Below, piece by piece: positions 41,437 through 46,630 of a DNA stretch of 46,630 nt (within the stretch, counting starts at the first letter, position 1; every line of letters starts with the position of its first letter). The translations under genes were made by a program, and so were the position numbers. The DNA comes from Lentzea terrae (GTDB lineage Bacteria; Actinomycetota; Actinomycetes; Mycobacteriales; Pseudonocardiaceae), in contig NZ_QFWW01000032.1 in NCBI RefSeq assembly GCF_003265345.1, positions 164,410 to 211,039 of the forward strand, in the 5' to 3' direction. The notes beneath the pieces are model-generated. The model made no database searches. It saw only the letters and a program-made list of their open reading frames with translations, and was not told the DNA's origin.

Positions 41437-42648
41437 ATGGCGCTGGTTCTGGCATTCGGTGTGGTCCTGCTGATCAGCGTCTCGCTGTCCGGTCTCGCCG
41501 CTCGCACGATCCTGTCGACGGCGTTGATGTTCCTGCTCGCCGGCGCGCTGATCGGCCAGGGCGGTCTGGGGCTCGTCGACATCCCGTCCAACAGCGCTTT
41601 TGTCACGGTTCTCGCTGACCTCGCGCTGTTCACCGTTCTCTTCACCGACGGCCAGCGAGCGGGCCTGCCCGACCTCAAGCAAGGCTGGCGGCTCTCAGGC
41701 CGGGCGCTGGGCCTCGCGATGCCGCTCACGATGGTCGGCATCGCGGTGCCGACACACTTCCTCACGGGCTTGGACTGGACGACCTCGTTCCTGATCGGCG
41801 CGATTCTCTCGCCTACCGACCCGGTGTTCGCCTCCGCCATCGTGGGTCGCACCGACGTGCCGATGCGGCTGCGGCGACTGCTCAACGTCGAGTCCGGCCT
41901 CAACGACGGGCTGGCGCTGCCGTTCGTGCTGATCTTCCTTGCCACGGCGGCGAACCGCGACACGGACTTCCTCACGATCGGCATCGAGCTGGCCGCCGGT
42001 CTCGCGCTGGGCATCGTGATCCCCGCGGTCGTCGTGCTGGCCTGGCGGTTGCGGATCTTCACCGCCGAACCCCGGCTGCAGGCCCTCGGCCCACTGGCGA
42101 TCGCCGTGATGCTGTACGCGACGTGCCATCTCACGCACGCCAACCCCTACCTCGCCGCGTTCGCCGCCGGATCGACCATCGCGACGCTGGATCGTGTTGC
42201 GGCAGAACACTTCGAGCACTTCGGCGATCTGCTGTCCGAGATCACCAAGTTCGCTGCTCTGCTCGTCTTCGGCGCGCTGATCACGCCCGAGCGCATCTCG
42301 CACCTGAGCGTGGGGGACTGGGCGGTCGCGATCGTCGCGATCCTCCTCGTGCGGCCGGCGGCGATGATGCTGTCACTGCTGCGCACACCACTGCCCGCAC
42401 GCGAACGCTCGGTCGCCGCGTGGTTCGGCCCCAAGGGCTTTGCGTCCGTCGTCTACGGGCTTCTCGTGCTGCAGGCCGGAATTCCCACCGGTGAGCACGT
42501 GTTCGACCTGGTCGCGATCACCATCGCGTTGTCGATCGTGCTGCACTCCTCGACCGACGTCCCCGTGGCCAAGGCGCTGAGCATCGAACCACCGGACGGA
42601 CTACCCACAGGCCAGCCCGAGGCGCGGGCCGAACGGAAGCAGCCGTGA
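41437..42648 (+). CDS. Cation:proton antiporter (CPA1/NhaP-like)
   Basis: The 403-residue membrane protein has about 12 hydrophobic segments and antiporter motifs: LLAGALIGQGGLGL, LFTVLFTDGQ, GAILSPTDPVFASAIVGRTDVPMRLRRLLNVESGLNDGLALPFVLIF (the family's ...PTDP...ESGxNDG core with the ion-binding Asp) and AWFGPKGFASVVYGLLVL. It exchanges Na+ or K+ for H+ across the membrane. The 5' leader carries the 25-nt element also found before nhaA. Its stop overlaps the next gene (GTGA). Confidence 0.93.
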   Translation: MALVLAFGVVLLISVSLSGLAARTILSTALMFLLAGALIGQGGLGLVDIPSNSAFVTVLADLALFTVLFTDGQRAGLPDLKQGWRLSGRALGLAMPLTMVGIAVPTHFLTGLDWTTSFLIGAILSPTDPVFASAIVGRTDVPMRLRRLLNVESGLNDGLALPFVLIFLATAANRDTDFLTIGIELAAGLALGIVIPAVVVLAWRLRIFTAEPRLQALGPLAIAVMLYATCHLTHANPYLAAFAAGSTIATLDRVAAEHFEHFGDLLSEITKFAALLVFGALITPERISHLSVGDWAVAIVAILLVRPAAMMLSLLRTPLPARERSVAAWFGPKGFASVVYGLLVLQAGIPTGEHVFDLVAITIALSIVLHSSTDVPVAKALSIEPPDGLPTGQPEARAERKQP

Positions 42649-42896
42649 TCGAACCGCTGAGCCTGACACTGGTCTGGGCCACGCTCGTGATGCTGTCCTT
42701 CTCCGCGATCCCGCGCCGCTACTGGTACGTACAGCTCCCAGCGGTTCTCGGGTGGGCGCTGGTGTGGTTCGACAGCGAGTTCGCCGGCCACTGGACCGAC
42801 TCCCTCGGACTGGCCGTGACCGGCGTCAGCATGCTGTGGCTGTGGTTCGCCCCACCACCCGAGAAGACCAGGCAGCGGAATCGTCGTGAGCCTTGA
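42645..42896 (+). CDS. Small membrane protein (83 aa)
   Basis: GTG 42645 overlaps the antiporter stop. The product has two or three hydrophobic segments (LSLTLVWATLVMLSFSAI; WYVQLPAVLGWALVWF; LGLAVTGVSMLWLWFAP) and a basic tail. I recognise no family. Translational coupling suggests an accessory to the antiporter. Confidence 0.7.
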   Translation: MIEPLSLTLVWATLVMLSFSAIPRRYWYVQLPAVLGWALVWFDSEFAGHWTDSLGLAVTGVSMLWLWFAPPPEKTRQRNRREP

Positions 42897-43710
42897 CGAA
42901 GCCGCGAAAGCGGTTCTACGCGAACGATGGTCACGCAGCCAGCGGCACATCACCGTGTTCTCCGTTGCCCTGCCGGCGCTGCAGTTGTTGCTGTGCACGA
43001 TGATCGTTGTGCTGGTCGATGACGGAGACATCTGGCCGGCAATGCTTCTGCTGGTACCTGTTGCGGTCGCGGCGGTGGCGTTGCGCCTTTGGCTCCGGCA
43101 CCAGACCCCTCTTGATCCGCAGACGTGGCTGCCCGCAGCGTTCCTCGTGGTGGGGGTGCAGCTGCTGTCCGTTGCGGTTCCTGCCTGTGGAATCGCCACG
43201 AGCGGAACCTCTGACGCGCTGACGGGACCGGCCGTCCTGTTCTTCCTGTGCTGGGTGGTCGCTGTCGCGACCTGCGTGTCTGCTCACCTAGCCGGCCGGG
43301 CTCTTCTCACTCCCCTTGTGGCTGAGCTGGGATCGGCTGATCTGCGCTTGACGCTCGCTGTGCGCGCTGCGGTCACCGGGCCGGAACTGGTGTCGGCCCG
43401 GATCGTCGTTGAGCGTGACCGTGTCGAATGGACGGTGCGCTTGCAGGTGGGCCGTGGCGGTGGTCGACAGCTCGACGTGTCGGTTCCGTTCCGGGAACTC
43501 CTGCAGGTCATGCCGGTGACCCTGCCCGTCGTTCCGGCGCTGAGGCCGTGGACCGTCCTGCCTGGAGGGATCACGTTGTACGCGCAAGCCGGACCGGCGA
43601 TCCTGCTGACCTCCACCCACGAGCAGTGGCTGATCCCCGTTCACGACGCGGATCTCGTCACCGCCCTCATCCGCCGTCGCCAGGCGTTGTGGTTGCGGGG
43701 AAATCTCTAG
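42886..43710 (+). CDS. Membrane protein of unknown function
   Basis: GTG 42886 overlaps the preceding gene by 11 bp. The 274-residue product has a cytoplasmic helix (SLDEAAKAVLRERWSRSQRH), four hydrophobic segments between about 24 and 148, then a soluble beta-rich domain (ARIVVERDRVEWTVRLQVGRGGGRQLDVSVPFRELLQVMPV...WTVLPGGITLYAQAGPAILLTS...WLIPVHDADLVTALIRRR) resembling a PH-like/bPH fold. No family is recognised. It is the third gene of the antiporter operon and overlaps convergent nhaA by 44 bp. Confidence 0.65.
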   Translation: MSLDEAAKAVLRERWSRSQRHITVFSVALPALQLLLCTMIVVLVDDGDIWPAMLLLVPVAVAAVALRLWLRHQTPLDPQTWLPAAFLVVGVQLLSVAVPACGIATSGTSDALTGPAVLFFLCWVVAVATCVSAHLAGRALLTPLVAELGSADLRLTLAVRAAVTGPELVSARIVVERDRVEWTVRLQVGRGGGRQLDVSVPFRELLQVMPVTLPVVPALRPWTVLPGGITLYAQAGPAILLTSTHEQWLIPVHDADLVTALIRRRQALWLRGNL

Positions 43711-45016
43711 GACTACCCGACCCGCCTGCGCGCGGACGGTCGACCTGGTGCACGTCCGGGATGCCGTCGTTGTCCGCGTCGCGGGTCTCCTCCTCGTAGA
43801 TGCGCCGGTACACCCGGTTGCGCACACGCAGGATCACCGTCGCGATCAGCGCCGACAGCACGGAACCCAGCAGCACCGCTACCTTGGCGTTGTTGTAGTC
43901 CGCACTGCCCTCACCGAAGGACAGTTCGCTGACCAGGAGCGAGACGGTGAAGCCGATACCGGCGAGGATCGACAGACCAACCACGTCGATCCACGACAAG
44001 TCGTCGTCCAAGTCCGCTTTGGTGAACCGCGCGACCAGCCAGGTGGCCGCGGTGATGCCGATCGGTTTGCCCAGCAACAAACCGAGCACGATGCCGAGCG
44101 TCACGCTGTCCGTGAGCGAGGTGACAAAACCGCTCAGGCCTCCGATCGAGACACCGGCGGCGAAGAAGGCGAAGACCGGGACCGCCACGCCGGTGGACAG
44201 AGGCTGCCACCGGTGCTGGAAGATCTCGGCCAGGCCAGGTCCCTCACCGGACTTGCGGATCACCGGCACCGCGAACCCGAGCAGCACTCCCGCTACTGTC
44301 GCGTGCACCCCAGAAGCGTGCATCAGCGCCCACGTCGCCACCGCGAGCGGGATCAGCAGCCACCACGACCGGACACGTCGCTGAACGAGCAGGGTGAACA
44401 ACGCCAGCGGGACGAACATCAGCAGCAGAGGCAGCAGAGACAGGTCGTCGGTGTAGAACAGGGCGATGATCACGATGGCGATCAGGTCGTCCACGACCGC
44501 GAGGGTCAGCAGGAACGTGCGCAGCGCCGAGGGAAGACACCTGCCGATCACCGCGAGCACAGCGAGCGCGAACGCGATGTCGGTCGCAGTGGGAATGGCC
44601 CACCCGGCCAGCGCCGGGCCGCCGCCGAGGTTGACCGCGGTGTAGATCAACGCCGGCACGAGGACGCCGCCGAAGGCCGCCGCGATCGGGACTGCGGCAC
44701 GACGAGGATCGCGCAGGTCGCCCGCGACGAACTCGCGTTTGAGCTCCAGGCCCGCGACGAAGAAGAAGATCACCAGCAGGCCGTCCGACGCCCACTCGGC
44801 GAGACTGAGCCGCAGGTGCAACGACTCGGGGCCGATCTCCACGGAGCGCAAGGTCTCGTAGATCGACGCCCAGGGCGAGTTGGCCCACACCAGGCCTACC
44901 ACTGCCGCCACCAGCATGATGACGCCGCCGACGGTCTCAAGGCGGAGCAGATCGGCGATGCGCTTGGCCTCGGGCCAGGACGCGCGGCTGAACAGCCGGG
45001 TCTTCACGGGTTCCAA
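43667..45016 (-). CDS. nhaA: Na+/H+ antiporter NhaA
   Basis: The 449-residue protein has the NhaA signature: LETVGGVIMLVAAVVGLVWANSPW, FFFVAGLELKREFVAGDL, AIPTATDIAFALAVLAVIG and LLTLAVVDDLIAIVIIALFYT (the paired Asp ion site). TTG 45016 fits GGAG six bases upstream; GTG 45007 is an alternative. The C-terminus extends about 45 residues past the last helix and contains DADNDGIPDVHQVD, a calcium-binding-loop-like motif unusual for NhaA. The 5' leader carries the 25-nt element with an adjoining hairpin. Confidence 0.94.
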   Translation of the reverse strand: MEPVKTRLFSRASWPEAKRIADLLRLETVGGVIMLVAAVVGLVWANSPWASIYETLRSVEIGPESLHLRLSLAEWASDGLLVIFFFVAGLELKREFVAGDLRDPRRAAVPIAAAFGGVLVPALIYTAVNLGGGPALAGWAIPTATDIAFALAVLAVIGRCLPSALRTFLLTLAVVDDLIAIVIIALFYTDDLSLLPLLLMFVPLALFTLLVQRRVRSWWLLIPLAVATWALMHASGVHATVAGVLLGFAVPVIRKSGEGPGLAEIFQHRWQPLSTGVAVPVFAFFAAGVSIGGLSGFVTSLTDSVTLGIVLGLLLGKPIGITAATWLVARFTKADLDDDLSWIDVVGLSILAGIGFTVSLLVSELSFGEGSADYNNAKVAVLLGSVLSALIATVILRVRNRVYRRIYEEETRDADNDGIPDVHQVDRPRAGGSGSPRDFPATTTPGDGG

Positions 45017-45033
45017 AGCTCACTCCGGGTGTC

Positions 45034-45069
45034 GTCGGCCACATCGCCGACCAGACTTCCCGGCACACC
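45034..45069 (-). promoter_or_regulatory. Leader element copy 4 (before nhaA)
   Basis: The element at 45045-45069 (minus-strand core GCCGGGAAGTCTGGTCGGC) is directly followed by a 6-bp hairpin: plus-strand GTCGGC (45034-45039) and GCCGAC (45046-45051), which reuses the element's 3' end. Confidence 0.68.
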
Positions 45070-45153
45070 ATGCCGCTCGTCACGGCAACAGTCCGACCGT
45101 ACCCCACGCTCAGGCGTTGAGCCCTGTTGATGTGATCTCGGCCGGGGTTCGGA

Positions 45154-45459
45154 TCAGACTGATGACTCGTCGTTTCCGCGAGTGCGCCAAGCCCGGACGA
45201 CGATGGCCACCGGGCTGAACGCGGTCACGGCGGCACCGAGCGCGATCAGCACGATCGACGACAGCGACACGCCCGTCATGACCACTACCAGCCCGACCAC
45301 GTAGATCAGCAGCAGGCCGATCAGCTTCAGAACGCGTGGCGGCAACCGGTGATGAGGTGACGGAGCCTTGACGAGTTTCGCCGCGAACTTGGGATCGTCC
45401 TCGGCGAGACGTTGCTCGATGTCGTCCAGCTCGCGCTGCTCGTCCTCCGGCAACCCCAC
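45154..45459 (-). CDS. DUF3040 membrane protein
   Basis: I start at GTG 45459 because AGGAGG (45469-45474) is nine bases away and VGLPEDEQRELDDIEQRLAEDDPKFAAKLVK matches DUF3040 starts; GTG 45465 is too close to the site. The 101-residue protein has two hydrophobic segments (VLKLIGLLLIYVVGLVVVMTG; IVLIALGAAVTAFSPVAIVV) and a basic tail, so it is full length, unlike the copy at 34992. Function unknown. Confidence 0.87.
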   Translation of the reverse strand: MGLPEDEQRELDDIEQRLAEDDPKFAAKLVKAPSPHHRLPPRVLKLIGLLLIYVVGLVVVMTGVSLSSIVLIALGAAVTAFSPVAIVVRAWRTRGNDESSV

Positions 45460-45502
45460 TGTCACGCACCTCCTGAACTCGCCACCGACTATCCGCGTCC
45501 TT

Positions 45503-46537
45503 TCAGCGACCCGCCAGTTCCGGACGCAGCGCGTTCACCGGTGTGGCGGCGTCGGCGGCGTCCGAGACCGCTTCCGCGGCTGCCTCGCTCGCCTGGGCGA
45601 CGTCCTTCTTCGCCTGTGCGGTGGCAGCGTCGACGGCGTCGTCGGTCGTGGCGGCGGCTGATCGCGGCAGCGCCTCGGAGAACGCCTTCGAGACGTCGCG
45701 CAGTGCTGTGGTGACCTCGCTCGGAATCACCCAGAACGTGTTGCCCTCTCCCTTCGCCAGTTGCGGCAGGACCTGGAGGTACTGGTAGGCGAGCAACTTT
45801 GGGTCCGGATCGTTGCGGTGCACGGCCTGGAAGACCTGGTCGATCGCGCGGGACTGGCCCTCCGCCTCGAGGATGGTGGCGGCCCTGTGTCCTTCGGCGC
45901 GCAACACGGCGGCCTGCTTGTCACCCTCGGCCGTGAGGATCTGTGACTGCCGCTGTCCTTCGGCGTTGAGGATCGCGGCCCGCTTGTCGCGTTCGGCCCG
46001 CATCTGCTTCTCCATCGCCTCTTTGATGCTCGTGGGCGGGTCGATGGCCTTGATCTCGACCCGGTTCACCCGCAGGCCCCACTTGCCGGTCGCTTCGTCG
46101 AGCACGCCGCGCAACTGGTTGTTGATCGTGTCGCGCGAGGTGAGGGTCTTCTCGAGATCCATGGAACCCACGACGTTGCGCAGGGTCGTGACGGTGAGCT
46201 GTTCGACCGCCTGCAGGAAGCTGGCGATCTCGTAGGCGGCGGCACGGGGATCGGTGACCTGGAAGTACAGCACCGTGTCGATCTGCACGACCAGGTTGTC
46301 CTCTGTGATCACCGGCTGCGGCTGGAACGAGACCACCTGCTCGCGCAGGTCGATCGCCGGGTAGACGCGGTCGATGTAGGGAATGACGAAGTTGAGGCCG
46401 GGGGTGAGGGTGCGCTGGTACCTGCCCAGGCGTTCGACGTTGCGGGCGCGGGCTTGCGGCACGATGCGCACGGCACGCAGGACGGTGAAGGCCGCGAAGA
46501 TCGCGAGCACGAGGCCGGCGATGAGCAGTGCGGACAT
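45503..46537 (-). CDS. SPFH/Band 7 (stomatin-like) protein
   Basis: ATG 46537 has GGAG upstream. The 344-residue protein has an N-terminal helix (LLIAGLVLAIFAAFTVLRAV), an SPFH domain (RIVPQARARNVERLGRYQRTLTPGLNFVIPYIDRV...VITEDNLVVQIDTVLYFQVTDPRAAAYEI), the conserved LRNVVGSMDLEKTLTSRDTINNQL and a helical AEG-repeat region (ILNAEGQRQSQILTAEGDKQAAVLRAEG). An Ala-rich tail follows. Such proteins scaffold membrane microdomains and usually pair with an NfeD protein; the gene ending 3 bp upstream may be that partner. Confidence 0.93.
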   Translation of the reverse strand: MSALLIAGLVLAIFAAFTVLRAVRIVPQARARNVERLGRYQRTLTPGLNFVIPYIDRVYPAIDLREQVVSFQPQPVITEDNLVVQIDTVLYFQVTDPRAAAYEIASFLQAVEQLTVTTLRNVVGSMDLEKTLTSRDTINNQLRGVLDEATGKWGLRVNRVEIKAIDPPTSIKEAMEKQMRAERDKRAAILNAEGQRQSQILTAEGDKQAAVLRAEGHRAATILEAEGQSRAIDQVFQAVHRNDPDPKLLAYQYLQVLPQLAKGEGNTFWVIPSEVTTALRDVSKAFSEALPRSAAATTDDAVDAATAQAKKDVAQASEAAAEAVSDAADAATPVNALRPELAGR

Positions 46538-46540
46538 GGC

Positions 46541-46630
46541 TCACTCCATAAGATTGTTGATGTCCAGGACGGGGTGTTCTGGATGCCCGGGACGGCGGGG
46601 TGTGGCTGATGGCTTCTTGCCGTTGGGTGG
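46541..46630 (-). CDS. C-terminal end of an upstream gene, partial
   Basis: The minus frame is open from the window edge to a TGA at 46541-46543, three bases before the SPFH ATG. It encodes only a Pro/Arg-rich tail, PPNGKKPSATPRRPGHPE...LDINNLME. By position it could be NfeD, but nothing in these 29 residues proves this. Confidence 0.4.
   Translation of the reverse strand, partial: PPNGKKPSATPRRPGHPEHPVLDINNLME

Overview
The window is very GC-rich actinomycete chromosome. GTG starts, ATGA/GTGA stop-start overlaps and families such as DUF3040, DUF5994, DUF1876 and DUF4342 point to Pseudonocardiales (Lentzea, Saccharothrix or Amycolatopsis-like; the genus is inferred).

Layout. 0-5 kb: two membrane fatty-acid desaturases, small conserved proteins and a secreted RTX-repeat protein. 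5.4-15.5 kb: an Rv1733c-like membrane protein, then on the minus strand a complete group 3b-type NAD(P)-linked [NiFe]-hydrogenase operon (iron-sulfur, cyclic-nucleotide-binding, flavin, small and large subunits plus maturation protease), preceded by hypF-hypC-hypD-hypE. 15.5-28 kb: a decayed zone where a few intact genes (two CBS-BON proteins, DUF4342, a YbdK-type ligase, a PEP-utilising enzyme with its PadR regulator, an anchored protein) sit among at least a dozen gene remnants (USP, nitroreductase, CBS, LiaF-like, M50 protease, phosphoribosyltransferase-hydrolase, TauE, LuxR, GAF). 28-34 kb: an acyl-CoA synthetase, a Cys/His-rich protein, a second Rv1733c-like protein with a USP, an orphan cytochrome oxidase subunit I and a RibD-like reductase. 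34.6-46.6 kb: a transposase fragment, FAD monooxygenase, methyltransferase/ABC operon, TetR-glycosyltransferase operon, a CPA antiporter operon, NhaA, DUF3040 and a stomatin-like protein.

Two regulatory patterns stand out. First, 14-bp sites close to the mycobacterial DosR/DevR core (GGGACTWWAGTCCC and the variant GGGACC...GGCCC) lie about 36-65 bp upstream of some 13 transcription units, including the hydrogenase, hypF, CBS, DUF4342, Rv1733c-like, acyl-CoA synthetase and ctaD units and several broken genes. Gene content and sites together suggest a hypoxia/dormancy regulon; no DosR/DosS gene is in the window. Second, a 25-nt leader element (core GCCGGGAAGYCTGGTCGGC) occurs four times, each in sense orientation just upstream of a gene: the FAD monooxygenase, the methyltransferase, the CPA antiporter and nhaA. 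At three of the four sites its 3' half can also pair with a downstream segment, so it looks like a riboswitch or other cis-acting RNA whose class I cannot name.
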